DNA of 64,000 nucleotides, from assembly GCF_000735345.1 (NCBI RefSeq), contig NZ_JMPJ01000064.1:168271-232270 (forward strand), written 5' to 3'. Numbering within the stretch: the first letter of the stretch is position 1; each line of letters starts with the position of its first letter. Made by a program: the position numbers and the translations under genes. The DNA is from Ewingella americana ATCC 33852 (GTDB lineage: Bacteria; Pseudomonadota; Gammaproteobacteria; Enterobacterales; Enterobacteriaceae). Below are positions 16,938-25,607 of this stretch, piece after piece. The notes below the pieces were generated by a model. It was not told the DNA's origin, did no database searches, and worked only from the letters and a program-made list of their open reading frames with translations.

Positions 16938-17423
16938 ATGGAAATGAAAATGGAACAAGTCACTACACTATCATTAGTGGAAGTAAGCGAAGCTACGGAT
17001 ACCGCTCGCGCTCGGTCTGAGGTTTTAATTGAAAACCGTGCAACAGGAGTAATCATTCCCGGCAAAGTACTTGAAGCCGCAATAAAAGTTGATGAAGGCC
17101 ATTATCTGTTGTTTGTGACTGACGACATTGTCTTTGAAGAAGCATTGACCATTTTGCTGATTGACTGCTCTCATGGCGTACTTGAAAAAGTGGTTATCGG
17201 AGGTGCTTATACCTCGGGGTATTTTGAAGGTTTAACCGTCTCCTCCAACTCGGCGAGCTTCCGTTTTATTGGTGATACAAATTGGACAGTGCGAGTCTCT
17301 GAATCGCCGATGATTAAACTGCCCTTCTCTGATCCTCGCGGCGTAAAGCGTCCAATCGGCTTAAGAAAGTATATCGATATCTCTGCAAACCCTGCCCCAG
17401 CGAGGGCTGACGGAAGCCGGTGA
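16938..17423 (+). CDS. Unknown 161-aa protein, second of a gene pair
   Basis: ATG at 16938 is preceded by a GGAG site; ATGs at 16944 and 16950 are alternatives. The protein looks beta-rich (KVDEGHYLLFVTDDIVFEEA, then GGAYTSGYFEGLTVSS and TNWTVRVSES) and ends in a Pro/Ala-rich tail. There is no signal peptide or membrane helix. I recognise no family. The paired layout with a small partner upstream invites comparison with two-gene effector/partner or toxin/immunity modules, but nothing in the sequence proves this. No terminator is evident before the next gene. Confidence 0.6.
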   Translation: MEMKMEQVTTLSLVEVSEATDTARARSEVLIENRATGVIIPGKVLEAAIKVDEGHYLLFVTDDIVFEEALTILLIDCSHGVLEKVVIGGAYTSGYFEGLTVSSNSASFRFIGDTNWTVRVSESPMIKLPFSDPRGVKRPIGLRKYIDISANPAPARADGSR

Positions 17424-17592
17424 AACCATTGCTTCCCCTACTGCCAGCCCCTTCCACCACCCACATCTCCATAAGCAAATCACTCTAAAATCACTGCGCT
17501 GATAAATACTTCTGGGTTACGGCACACAACTTGCTTTAAATTCAATCAGTGGGTTTTACTTTCTACTTGTTGTCTTATCCAGGGGAAATATC

Positions 17593-18381
17593 GTGAAAAA
17601 ATACAGTGCATTGGTGTTGGCGTTACTGGGTTCATTTAGTGCGATGAGCCACGCGGAAACCGTGCTTAAGTTTGGGGTGGATCCTTCATTCCCGCCTTTT
17701 GAATCCAAAGCCGCTGACGGCACCTTGGTGGGTTTTGATATCGATTTAGGCAATGCCATCTGTAAGCAGGCCAACGTGAAGTGCGAATGGGTGGAAACCG
17801 CCTATGACAGCATTATTCCGGCGCTGAATGCCAAGAAGTTCGATGCCGTGCTGTCGGCCATGGCGATCACGCCAAAACGCAAAGCGCAGGTCAATTTCAC
17901 CGACGTGCTGTACAACATTCCTAGCGTATTAGTCGCCAAGAAAGGCAGCACGCTGGATGCCACCGCCGAAGCCTTAAAAGGCAAAGTTATCGGCGTCTCT
18001 CAGGGCACCACGCAGGAAACCTACGCCATGGCGGTATGGCAGTCGAAAGGCGTGCAGGTGGTCTCTTATCAGAATCAGGACGCAGTGAATCTGGATTTAG
18101 AATCCGGCCGCATTGATGCCACCTTTACCAACGCCGCGGCGGCAGAAACCGGCTTTTTGAAAACCAAGGCCGGAGCTGATTTTGCTTTTGTGGGTAAAAC
18201 GGTATTAGACCCGCAGTACCTCGGCGAAGGCGCGGCCATTGCACTGCGCAAAGACGATCAGGCGCATATGGATATCATCAACAAGGCGCTGGCCGGGATC
18301 CATGCCAACGGCGTTTATAAGCTGTTAGAGAAGAAATACTTCACCTTCGACGTGTTCAAAAACAACAAACCTTCTGCTTAA
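17593..18381 (+). CDS. Periplasmic amino-acid-binding protein (SBP family 3)
   Basis: 262-aa solute-binding protein of the HisJ/ArgT/ArtJ type. Start is GTG after AGGGGA. A Sec signal peptide (KKYSALVLALLGSFSAMSHA) ends near residue 22. The mature part has the family motif LKFGVDPSFPPFESKAADGTLVGFDIDLG, in pieces, with the conserved Cys pair CKQANVKC that forms a disulfide in HisJ and ArgT. Basic amino acids are the likely ligand class, but this is inferred. No permease or ATPase gene is next to it, so it must share a transporter encoded elsewhere or act as a sensor. Confidence 0.9.
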   Translation: MKKYSALVLALLGSFSAMSHAETVLKFGVDPSFPPFESKAADGTLVGFDIDLGNAICKQANVKCEWVETAYDSIIPALNAKKFDAVLSAMAITPKRKAQVNFTDVLYNIPSVLVAKKGSTLDATAEALKGKVIGVSQGTTQETYAMAVWQSKGVQVVSYQNQDAVNLDLESGRIDATFTNAAAAETGFLKTKAGADFAFVGKTVLDPQYLGEGAAIALRKDDQAHMDIINKALAGIHANGVYKLLEKKYFTFDVFKNNKPSA

Positions 18382-18547
18382 CCCCTCCCTCTAATCTCCC
18401 CGCTGGCAGCGAAATGAAACGCGCTGTCAGCAGGTTGCAGATAAGTCAGTTATAACAGTTTTAACCTCGCTGGCGGCTTGTAGGATAGCCATGCATCTGC
18501 TGTTATAGACGCAGGTTTTACTACTTACTGACGAAATGGAATGAGAC

Positions 18548-19252
18548 ATGACCCAGCTGAACCACTTTGGACAACCCGTCGGCGATGAACTGTCAGGCTG
18601 GGAGCCTCGCGAACTCCCGCAACGCATTCAACTGGATGGCCGTTTTTGCCATTTAGAGCCGCTGAGCGTTGAGCGCCACAGCAAAGAGCTATTTGAGGCT
18701 TGGCATGCCATCGACGATGGCCGCGACTGGACCTATTTCGCCGTGGAGCGCCCGGCGACCCAAGCCGAGTGCGACGCCTATATCGCCGCCAACGCCGCCA
18801 GCAAAGATCCGCTGTTTTACGCCGTGGTGGATAACGCCACGCAGCGCACCATTGGCAGCGTCGCGCTGATGCGCATCGATCCGGTCAACGGTGTGATTGA
18901 GATTGGCTGGGTGAACTGGTCGCCGCTGATGAAACGCAGCAGCCACAGCACCGAAGCCATTTATCTGCTGCTGAAATACGTGTTTGACGGCCTGAACTAT
19001 CGCCGCTGCGAGTGGAAATGCCACAGCCTGAACGCGCCATCCAGCGCCGCCGCTAAGCGATTTGGATTCCAGTACGAAGGGACATTCCGCCAGGCAATTG
19101 TCACTAAAGGCCGCAACCGCGACACCCAGTGGTTCTCGATGTTGGACAGCGAATGGCCAGAGCGTAAGGCAGAATTGGAGCAGTGGCTGAGCGCCGACAA
19201 CTACGATGCCGACGGCCAGCAGAAACAGCGTTTAGAAGCCTTCAGAAAATAG
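18548..19252 (+). CDS. GNAT acetyltransferase, RimJ/RimL type
   Basis: 234-aa GCN5-related N-acetyltransferase. The RimL-like core includes LEPLSVERHSKELFEAW, GSVALMRIDPVNGVIEIGWV (beta strands forming the acetyl-CoA groove) and YRRCEWKCHSLNAPSSAAAKRFGFQYEG, the typical NxxSxxAAxRxGFxxEG pattern. The substrate is unknown; relatives acetylate N-terminal amines or small molecules. Its stop lies 5 bases from the stop of the convergent second GNAT gene. Confidence 0.88.
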   Translation: MTQLNHFGQPVGDELSGWEPRELPQRIQLDGRFCHLEPLSVERHSKELFEAWHAIDDGRDWTYFAVERPATQAECDAYIAANAASKDPLFYAVVDNATQRTIGSVALMRIDPVNGVIEIGWVNWSPLMKRSSHSTEAIYLLLKYVFDGLNYRRCEWKCHSLNAPSSAAAKRFGFQYEGTFRQAIVTKGRNRDTQWFSMLDSEWPERKAELEQWLSADNYDADGQQKQRLEAFRK

Positions 19253-19257
19253 CCGGT

Positions 19258-19794
19258 TTAGCGTGAAGGCAGCAGCTGATTGATGTCTTGCCACGCATAA
19301 ATCAGATTGTCGGAAAGCCACAGAGGGCCGGAATCGGTATAGCGTCCGGCCTCTTGGCCCCCGAGCGCCGCGTAGAAATTAATGGCGGGCTGATTGCCCA
19401 CCACCACGCCCAACCCGGCGGCGCTAAAGCCATGTTTTTTCAGGCGCTGGGCGATTTCGGTTAATAAACAGCGGCCAATCCCCTGTCGCGCATACTGGGT
19501 ATCGACATACAGCAGCTTAATCTCGGCCATTTCGCCAATCTGCGGATTGCTCGACTCAGAGGCCAGCGTGAACCCCACCAGTTGCCCGTCAATCTCAGCC
19601 AGCAAAGCAAACTGCCGTGGTGCCGGGTTGGCGAATTTGTCCTGCCAAAAAGCCAGACGGCGGGCTTCATCCAGTGCCGCAAACGCCTCTGCGGGAGCTA
19701 ATTCGCGATAAGTCTCACGCCATACGGCCACGTGCAGGCGAGCCAGTTCAGCCGCGTCGGATGCTCTTGCATCCCTGATAGCCAGAGTCGTCAC
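19258..19794 (-). CDS. GNAT acetyltransferase
   Basis: 178-aa GNAT protein, start GTG with AAAGGA nine bases upstream. It has the N-terminal IRDARASDAAELARLHVAVWRETY, then the acetyl-CoA-binding stretch LLYVDTQYARQGIGRCLL (QxxGxG/A type pyrophosphate loop) and a C-terminal AINFYAALGG. Substrate unknown; relatives include amino-group acetyltransferases. Convergent with the RimL-like gene and divergent from fosA. Confidence 0.87.
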   Translation of the reverse strand: MTTLAIRDARASDAAELARLHVAVWRETYRELAPAEAFAALDEARRLAFWQDKFANPAPRQFALLAEIDGQLVGFTLASESSNPQIGEMAEIKLLYVDTQYARQGIGRCLLTEIAQRLKKHGFSAAGLGVVVGNQPAINFYAALGGQEAGRYTDSGPLWLSDNLIYAWQDINQLLPSR

Positions 19795-19889
19795 AGGCAG
19801 ATATCCTTTAGTGATTATTGGGTTTGGCTTCCGTCATCGGAAAGTCATCGCGCCAGTATAGACTGAGTCCTTCACTCAAGGAGACAACA

Positions 19890-20300
19890 ATGCTCACCGG
19901 TTTCAATCATTTGACCCTCTCTTGCCGCGACCTCGAGAAAAGCGTGCCGTTTTACCGCGATCTGTTGGGCTTTAAGTTGGACGCCATTTGGGACAACGGT
20001 GCCTACCTGTCGCTGCCCGGCCTGTGGCTCTGCCTGAGCAAAGAGCAGGTCAAACCGCCGACGCCGCACGAGGAATACACTCACTACGCGTTTACCATTA
20101 GCAGTGAGCATATGGCGGCGTTTAGGCAGAAGTTGCAGGAGGCGGGCGTGGTTGAGTGGAAGCAGAACCGCAGTCAGGGCGACTCCTGCTATTTTCTCGA
20201 CCCGGATGGCCACAAGCTGGAAGCGCACGACGGCGGCCTGCAACATCGGCTGGTCGCCTGTAGAAACCAGCCTTATGCCGGAATGACTATTTTCGACTAG
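19890..20300 (+). CDS. fosA: Fosfomycin resistance glutathione transferase FosA
   Basis: 136-aa vicinal-oxygen-chelate enzyme that opens the fosfomycin epoxide with glutathione, using Mn2+ and K+. ATG at 19890 has an AAGGAG site. The metal ligands are in place: His7 (LTGFNHLTL), His65 (EEYTHYAF) and Glu111 ([11 protein letters not shown]). [25 protein letters not shown] and [10 protein letters not shown] are hallmark FosA segments, distinguishing it from FosB and generic glyoxalase-like proteins. Such chromosomal fosA genes are common in several Enterobacterales and give intrinsic low-level fosfomycin resistance. The 3' end overlaps ada convergently by 14 bases. Confidence 0.92.
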   Translation: MLTGFNHLTLSCRDLEKSVPFYRDLLGFKLDAIWDNGAYLSLPGLWLCLSKEQVKPPTPHEEYTHYAFTISSEHMAAFRQKLQEAGVVEWKQNRSQGDSCYFLDPDGHKLEAHDGGLQHRLVACRNQPYAGMTIFD

Positions 20301-21369
20301 CCGCGTGGCTTTTATGCTCTTGATCGAGCAAGGCTTTTTTACGCTCAACGCCCCAACGATAACCTGAGAGCTGACCGTCGTTTTTCACTACTCGGTGACA
20401 AGGGATAGCCACCGCCAGCCAATTCGCAGCACAGGCTCCCGCCACGGCGCGGACGGCCTTCGGCGCGCCAATCTTCTCGGCGATTTGCGAATAGCTCGCC
20501 GTGCTGCCGAGCGGAATGTCGCGAAGTGCCTGCCAGACGCGCTGCTGGAAAGCCGTCCCACGGATATCCAGCGGCAGGTTTAGCCCGGTTTCCGGCGCAT
20601 CGACAAAGCCGACGATGGTCGCGATCCGCTGTTCAAACTCAGCGTTCGCCCCCTGTAGCGCGGCGTGCGGGAAACGCTGCTGAAGCGACTGCACCAAGGC
20701 GTCCGGGTCATCCCCCAGCAGAATGGCGCAAATGCCCCGCGCGCTTTCAGCCACCAGAATATGCCCCAGCTTGCACTGGCCGACGGCGAACCACACCTCG
20801 ACATCTCGCCCGCCGTCTTTAAAGACTTTTGGCGTCATGCCCAGCGCCGCCGTGGCATTCTCATAGAATCGGCCGTCGGAAGCATAGCCAGACTGGTAAA
20901 TCGCATCGGTCACCCGCCCATCCTGCGACAGGTTCTGTTGCAGACGTTTGCCGCGCAAAGCCTGCGCGTACTCCTTCGGGGTCACGCCAGTGTGAGCTTT
21001 AAACAGGCGATGGAAATGGTAAGCGCTGATGCCGACGTCGCTCGCCAGCTGCTTCAGCGGATAAGGCTCGCTGGCTTGCTCTATCAGGCGACAGGCTTGG
21101 GCAATACGCTCGGCGTGGAACTGCGCCAGCGAAATCATCCCTTGGCGGCAGCGTTTGCAAGGGCGATACCCGGCTTGCTCGGCGCTGGCGGCGTCGCTAA
21201 AGAACTGCACATTTTCAGGATTTGGTTGGCGTGAGGCACAAGACGGCGCGCAGTAAATACCGGTAGTTTTCACCGCATAGACAAACTGGCCGTCGGCGGT
21301 GGCGTCGCAGCTCACCACCGCCTGCCAGCGCGGATCGTTTTGCACATTATGTTTCGAATTAGCTGACAT
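20287..21369 (-). CDS. ada: Ada: bifunctional DNA methyltransferase and transcription activator
   Basis: 360 aa. It repairs methylphosphotriesters and O6-methylguanine in DNA by irreversible transfer to its own cysteines, and once methylated it activates the adaptive response. The N-terminal zinc domain has Cys40, Cys44, Cys71 and Cys74 ([12 protein letters not shown] and YRPCKRC). An AraC-type HTH follows ([20 protein letters not shown]). The C-terminal methyltransferase has the active PCHR box ([21 protein letters not shown]). Start is ATG after AGAGAGG. No alkB follows downstream as it does in E. coli; instead fosA converges on its 3' end. Confidence 0.96.
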   Translation of the reverse strand: MSANSKHNVQNDPRWQAVVSCDATADGQFVYAVKTTGIYCAPSCASRQPNPENVQFFSDAASAEQAGYRPCKRCRQGMISLAQFHAERIAQACRLIEQASEPYPLKQLASDVGISAYHFHRLFKAHTGVTPKEYAQALRGKRLQQNLSQDGRVTDAIYQSGYASDGRFYENATAALGMTPKVFKDGGRDVEVWFAVGQCKLGHILVAESARGICAILLGDDPDALVQSLQQRFPHAALQGANAEFEQRIATIVGFVDAPETGLNLPLDIRGTAFQQRVWQALRDIPLGSTASYSQIAEKIGAPKAVRAVAGACAANWLAVAIPCHRVVKNDGQLSGYRWGVERKKALLDQEHKSHAASRK

Positions 21370-21509
21370 AACAGACCTCTCTTGTTAGGCGGAGTGAAGC
21401 GCATTCAGTGAGGCCAGTCTAGCGCCACGTGCTTTCTCCTCCCCTCCGACTCTTGCTTTTTCATTCTGCACGGGTCGAAGCTGTTGGTCATTATATCTTG
21501 TCTGTCACT

Positions 21510-21535
21510 CAACAGCCCTGACATCAGGGCTGTTG
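21510..21535. terminator. Hairpin after the second binding-protein gene
   Basis: 12-bp perfect inverted repeat CAACAGCCCTGA with its complement and a 2-base centre, between the stop of the minus-strand binding protein and the start of ada. No T run follows, so it may be a weak terminator. Confidence 0.5.
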
Positions 21536-21544
21536 GGGTGAAGC

Positions 21545-22336
21545 TTACTGGCCTGCCGGGCGTTTTACCGCCATTTCTAAATTGCCAAAGTAGTGCGTTT
21601 TGATTTTCTCCCACGTGCCGTCGGCGATGATTTTCGCCAGCCCTTGGTTGAGCAAGGCTTTCACCTTGTCGTCGCCTTTGCGCAGGCCGTAGGCGGAGCC
21701 GATGCTGAACAGCTTGTCGTCACGCACTTCCGGGCCGGTCAGGGCGAAGTCTTTGCCTTCCGGCTTGTTGAGGAAGCCAAAGGTCACCGCCACGCCGGGG
21801 CTGAGTGAGGCATCAAGGCGGCCAGCAATCAGGTCCTGATAGATGGTGTCCTGATCGGCGTAAGCCACCACGTCTACCCCTTTCGGCAGCCAGAAGGTAT
21901 TGGCGTACATCTCCTGAATCGACCCTTGCTGTACCGCCACGCGCTTGCCTTTGAGAGACTCCGGCGTTGGCAGCAGCGGGCTACCTTTTGGGGCCACCAG
22001 CTTGGTTGGGATGTGGAACACGAAGTCGCTGAAATCAATCACTTTACGGCGCTTTTCCGTCGCGCCCTGTGGCGAGATGAAATCGACCTTTTTGGCCATC
22101 AGCGAAGGGATTTCTGCGTCGAAGCTGCTGACCACGTATTCGCATTTGACGTTAACCGCCTTGCAAATGGCGTTGGTGACGTCAATTTCAAAGCCGCTCG
22201 GGTTGCCGCTGGCATCACGGAACTGAAACGGAGGGAAAGCTAAATCCGCGCCGACGCGCAGCGTCTCACCTTCGGCGTGCGCCATGCTGCTCATCATCAG
22301 GCCGAAAGCAGCCATTGCCAGTGTTTTTCTAATCAT
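21545..22336 (-). CDS. Periplasmic amino-acid-binding protein (SBP family 3), second copy type
   Basis: 263-aa binding protein. The signal peptide MIRKTLAMAAFGLMMSSMAHA is followed by LRVGADLAFPPFQFRDASG and the family Cys pair CKAVNVKCEYVV. It is related in build to the protein at 17593-18381 but clearly diverged (VAPKGSPLLPTPESLKGKRV, then VRDDKLFSIGSAYGLRK). It sits 21 bases after the M20 amidohydrolase and is probably co-transcribed with it. This suggests that the bound ligand is the hydrolase's substrate or product, such as an N-acylated or conjugated amino acid. No permease is nearby. Confidence 0.9.
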   Translation of the reverse strand: MIRKTLAMAAFGLMMSSMAHAEGETLRVGADLAFPPFQFRDASGNPSGFEIDVTNAICKAVNVKCEYVVSSFDAEIPSLMAKKVDFISPQGATEKRRKVIDFSDFVFHIPTKLVAPKGSPLLPTPESLKGKRVAVQQGSIQEMYANTFWLPKGVDVVAYADQDTIYQDLIAGRLDASLSPGVAVTFGFLNKPEGKDFALTGPEVRDDKLFSIGSAYGLRKGDDKVKALLNQGLAKIIADGTWEKIKTHYFGNLEMAVKRPAGQ

Positions 22337-22357
22337 TATGTTCTCTCTTTCCCAAGG

Positions 22358-23545
22358 TTATCGTTGTGAATGCCACTGTGAAAACTCTTCGCGTACCGCG
22401 CTGAGCATCGACGGGTCCTGATACAAATCGACTGCGGTCATCGCCAGCGCCTTGGCGGCCTGTAACATGGTTTGCAGCCCGGCCGGAGAGCCCGCGGCCT
22501 CGGCAAATTCCGGGGTGTGCGGCAGCACGTCGCCAATGCGCAAGTAAGGGTGGATCGCCGCCGTGATCTGGCTGACGTTGCCGATATCAGAGGAACCAAT
22601 GCCGCCGCTCACTGGAGGTGGTACCACCTCGACGCCTAATATCTCGAGGTTCTGCTGGAAGTAACCGGCCAGCGTCAGGTTGTTATTGCGCTCGGCGTAG
22701 GTCAGACCTTCTTCGATTTCCAGCCGCGCGCCGCTCATGTCGGCAGCCCCTTGCGCGGCGGCAAACACTTTCTGTTTGACGATAGCCAGCCCTTTGACGG
22801 TGTTGGCGCGCATCAGGAATTTCGCCTCGGCATAGGCCGGAACGATGTTGGTCGCGCTGCCGCCGTTAGTGATGATGCCGTGAACGCGGACGTCATCGGT
22901 GAACAGCTGGCGCAGGGCGTTAATGCCGACAAAAGTGTGGATCACCGCGTCCAGCGCGCTGATGCCGTTTTGCGGCGCAGACGCCGCGTGGGCCGCCTTG
23001 CCGTAGAATTTAAAGGTGGCGTCGACACAGGCCAAGCCGCCGCGCGTCACCATGGTTTTATCGCGCGGGTGGAACATCATCGCGGCGTCCACGTGGTCGA
23101 AATAGCCAAGGTTTGCCAGAATGATTTTGCCGCCGCCCTCTTCTTCTGCTGGCGTGCCAATCACTTGCAGTTTGCCGGTCAGGGCATCGCCGCAGGCTTT
23201 TAAGGCCAGCGCGGCAGTGACTGACGCCGTGCCGATCAGGTTGTGGCCGCAGGCGTGGCCCAGACCTTCTAGCGCGTCATACTCGGCTAAGAGTGCAATA
23301 GTCGGGCCGGGTCTGCCGCTGTCGAAGGTGGCGCGAAACGCCGTCGGCAGGTCGCCAATGCCTTCTTCAATGCTAAAACCGGCGGCGCGCAGTGGCGCAA
23401 TCAGCGCGGCGGCGGACTTCACCTCTTCAAAACTCAATTCAGGGTTAGCATGCAGGTTTAAGGCCAGCAGGGTTAACTCATCCGAAAGCCGGTCAACGGC
23501 GCCAATCACGCTATTTTTATGTTCTGTAATGGTGCAAAAAGCCAT
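22358..23545 (-). CDS. M20 family amidohydrolase (aminoacylase/carboxypeptidase-like)
   Basis: Zinc hydrolase of the M20D group, related to AbgB, amidohydrolase and IAA-amino-acid hydrolase. I take ATG 23545 (395 aa) with AGGGAT just ahead, rather than the farther start at 23593. Metal and catalytic motifs seen are LLAEYDALEGLGHACGHNLIG (CGH), TPAEEEGGGK (Glu pair), a His in MMFHPRD, and the closing GSSDIGNVSQ. Likely removes an acyl or aminobenzoyl group from amino-acid conjugates; the substrate is unknown. Forms an operon with the downstream binding protein and is divergent from a LysR regulator. Confidence 0.88.
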   Translation of the reverse strand: MAFCTITEHKNSVIGAVDRLSDELTLLALNLHANPELSFEEVKSAAALIAPLRAAGFSIEEGIGDLPTAFRATFDSGRPGPTIALLAEYDALEGLGHACGHNLIGTASVTAALALKACGDALTGKLQVIGTPAEEEGGGKIILANLGYFDHVDAAMMFHPRDKTMVTRGGLACVDATFKFYGKAAHAASAPQNGISALDAVIHTFVGINALRQLFTDDVRVHGIITNGGSATNIVPAYAEAKFLMRANTVKGLAIVKQKVFAAAQGAADMSGARLEIEEGLTYAERNNNLTLAGYFQQNLEILGVEVVPPPVSGGIGSSDIGNVSQITAAIHPYLRIGDVLPHTPEFAEAAGSPAGLQTMLQAAKALAMTAVDLYQDPSMLSAVREEFSQWHSQR

Positions 23546-23749
23546 GTTCTTATCCCTGCCGTGGTGCAATAAACCAAAAATTATTTTCGCCATCCGCTGA
23601 AGAAATTATCTCCGAGCAACACGAACACCCTCAGAAATAGGGCTTTTTGCCGACAGGGTCAAATTGAGCCTTTTTATCTGTTGCGCTTATTAGCCAAAAA
23701 TTATTTTATGGCTGAGGCATTTCATCGAGAAACGAGGAACAGGGCGGCA

Positions 23750-24619
23750 ATGAATGAAAAAGATTGGCTGATACTGCGCGCGGTGTATCAACATAAAAAC
23801 ATCACCCGGGCCGCCGAGCAGCTCTACACCTCGCAGCCCGCGCTGAGTTATCGCCTGCGGCAAATCGAGCGCAAGCTGGCGATTCGGCTGTTTGCCGACG
23901 GGCAAAAGGGGCTGGTGTTTACCGCGCAGGGGGAGTACCTCGCCCAGCACGCGCTGAAGGTGCTGGCAGATTTGCAGCAGCTGAAAATCACCCTGCACAG
24001 CATGGAGCGCGGCCAGCAGGGGGAGATAACTCTCGGCGTCTCCAGCAACTACGCGGCTTATCGCCTGCCCGCCCTGCTCAAACAGTTCCAGCAAAGCCAT
24101 CCCGGCATTCGCGTCCACGTAATGAGTGGCTTTAGCGAGCAGATCTTCCAAAAGCTGTTGCGTAACGAAATCGACATGGCGCTGGTAAAGGACGACTTTA
24201 GCTGGAAGGAAGGCAAACATTTGGTGGAGGAGGATGACTATTTTTTAGTGAACCGTCAGGATTTCGACTTCTCTTTATTGCCGCAAATGCCGCAGATAAA
24301 AATCCACCACGGCGCGCACGTCACCCAGTTGATTGAGCGTTGGTGGAATGCCAATTTCTCCCACGCGCCAAATATTGCGATGGAGGTCGATAAGCTGGAA
24401 GTTTGTCTGGCGATGGTCGAGCACGGGCTGGGTTATGCCATTGTTGCCAGCTACTTACCTCTGGCCGAGCACCTTTATCGCCGCCCGATCACGGTCGATG
24501 GCAAAACGGTGAAGAACCGGACTTGGCTGCTTCACCGCCATAATTTGGACACCTCGCCGGTGATGCAGCCTTTTATCCATTTGATGCAAATGGCGCTGCA
24601 CGGCGAGGCGAGAAATTGA
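23750..24619 (+). CDS. LysR-type regulator of the amidohydrolase operon (presumed)
   Basis: LysR-family transcription factor. The N-terminal winged HTH has LILRAVYQHKNITRAAEQLYTSQPALSYRLRQIERKL in pieces typical of the family. The C-terminal effector domain contains QGEITLGVSSNYAAYRLPAL. I choose ATG 23750 because the HTH begins right after it, giving 289 aa; the frame opens at 23681. It is divergent from the M20 hydrolase/binding-protein operon (205 bases between starts), the usual geometry for a LysR protein and its target. Confidence 0.88.
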   Translation: MNEKDWLILRAVYQHKNITRAAEQLYTSQPALSYRLRQIERKLAIRLFADGQKGLVFTAQGEYLAQHALKVLADLQQLKITLHSMERGQQGEITLGVSSNYAAYRLPALLKQFQQSHPGIRVHVMSGFSEQIFQKLLRNEIDMALVKDDFSWKEGKHLVEEDDYFLVNRQDFDFSLLPQMPQIKIHHGAHVTQLIERWWNANFSHAPNIAMEVDKLEVCLAMVEHGLGYAIVASYLPLAEHLYRRPITVDGKTVKNRTWLLHRHNLDTSPVMQPFIHLMQMALHGEARN

Positions 24620-24636
24620 ACCGCGGCAACTAAAAT

Positions 24637-25518
24637 TTAGAGGGTCACGGTGCCGTCAATCAGCGTGCAGGTGTTGCCGCCAATCCAAGGTTCGCCGTCG
24701 ATGTACTCCACCGCCACACAGCCTTCGCGCTGGCGAATGGTGCCCTGACGCACCTGATAGCGTTCGCCGGTTTGCGCCCCGTCCGGGAAGCCTTGAGACT
24801 TCAGCACCCGCGCCAGACAGGCGTTGGCGCTGCCGGTCACCGGGTCCTCGATCAGCACGCCCTGCTCAATAATCAAGGCGCGCAGCTCGTAATCCGCCGG
24901 GCCGTCTTGGTCATGCAGGCCGAACAGCGCCAACCCGTGCATCCCTGACTTATGCACGATTTCTTGCAAGGCGTCGGCGTCAAACTGCGCCGCGAGGCAG
25001 GCTTTGGCACTCTCCACGCGCACCACCAGCCAACCCAACCCCATGTTGACCGCCACCGGCACGGCGTCCTGCTGGCGTTTCGCCCCTTTTAAGGCTTTAT
25101 CCAGCAGCGGCAGGTGCTCTGCCGCCAGCGCTGACAGGCTGGCAGGCGGCGCGCGGAAGGCCAAACCACCCTCTTCCAACATCTTGACTGGCACCAGCCC
25201 GACGCCGCACTCCTGAATCAAATGACCGGCATTTTTCGGCTTCAGGCCAGCTTCCAGCAGCGAGTGCGCGGTGCCTAGGGTCGGGTGGCCCGCGAACTGG
25301 AACTCAGTGTCCGGGGTGAAAATACGCACCCGATAATCCGCCGCCGGGTCGGTCGGTTTGAGCACAAAAGTGGTTTCTGAAAGATTGGTCCAGCGCGCCA
25401 TGGCGCTCATTTCTTCATCGCTCAGGTCATCGGCGTCGAAGATAACGGCCAGCGGGTTGCCTTTGAGTGGAACAGCAGTAAAAACATCGACTTGCTTAAA
25501 GCGGCGGGTCTGGGTCAT
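24637..25518 (-). CDS. PhzF-family isomerase/epimerase-like protein
   Basis: 293-aa protein of the PhzF family, related to phenazine PhzF and diaminopimelate epimerase folds. It has the tandem-barrel signature: VDVFTAVPLKGNPLAVI, then TNLSETTFVL with the catalytic Glu, EFQFAGHPTLGTAHSL, and the mirror half ending in DPVTGSANACLARVL. Members outside phenazine clusters have unknown substrates, and no phenazine genes are present here. ATG start. Convergent with the LysR gene, with 17 bases between stops. Confidence 0.9.
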   Translation of the reverse strand: MTQTRRFKQVDVFTAVPLKGNPLAVIFDADDLSDEEMSAMARWTNLSETTFVLKPTDPAADYRVRIFTPDTEFQFAGHPTLGTAHSLLEAGLKPKNAGHLIQECGVGLVPVKMLEEGGLAFRAPPASLSALAAEHLPLLDKALKGAKRQQDAVPVAVNMGLGWLVVRVESAKACLAAQFDADALQEIVHKSGMHGLALFGLHDQDGPADYELRALIIEQGVLIEDPVTGSANACLARVLKSQGFPDGAQTGERYQVRQGTIRQREGCVAVEYIDGEPWIGGNTCTLIDGTVTL

Positions 25519-25607
25519 GAGAGATCCTGTCTAAAGTCAGCGATTAAAAATCCACATTCAAAGCAGTGTTCTATGATTACTGCATCCGAAAGTCAAAAGA
25601 GACTTGT

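Noticed and set aside
9789-17423. Insertion sequences or tRNA genes inside the element
   Set aside because: No transposase fragment, no IS-like terminal inverted repeat pair with target duplication, and no cloverleaf-like sequence was seen.
20395-21234. Plus-strand frames of 60-189 codons
   Set aside because: All antisense to ada.
25519-25607. Fur box before the siderophore-type monooxygenase
   Set aside because: No stretch approaches the GATAATGATAATCATTATC pattern.
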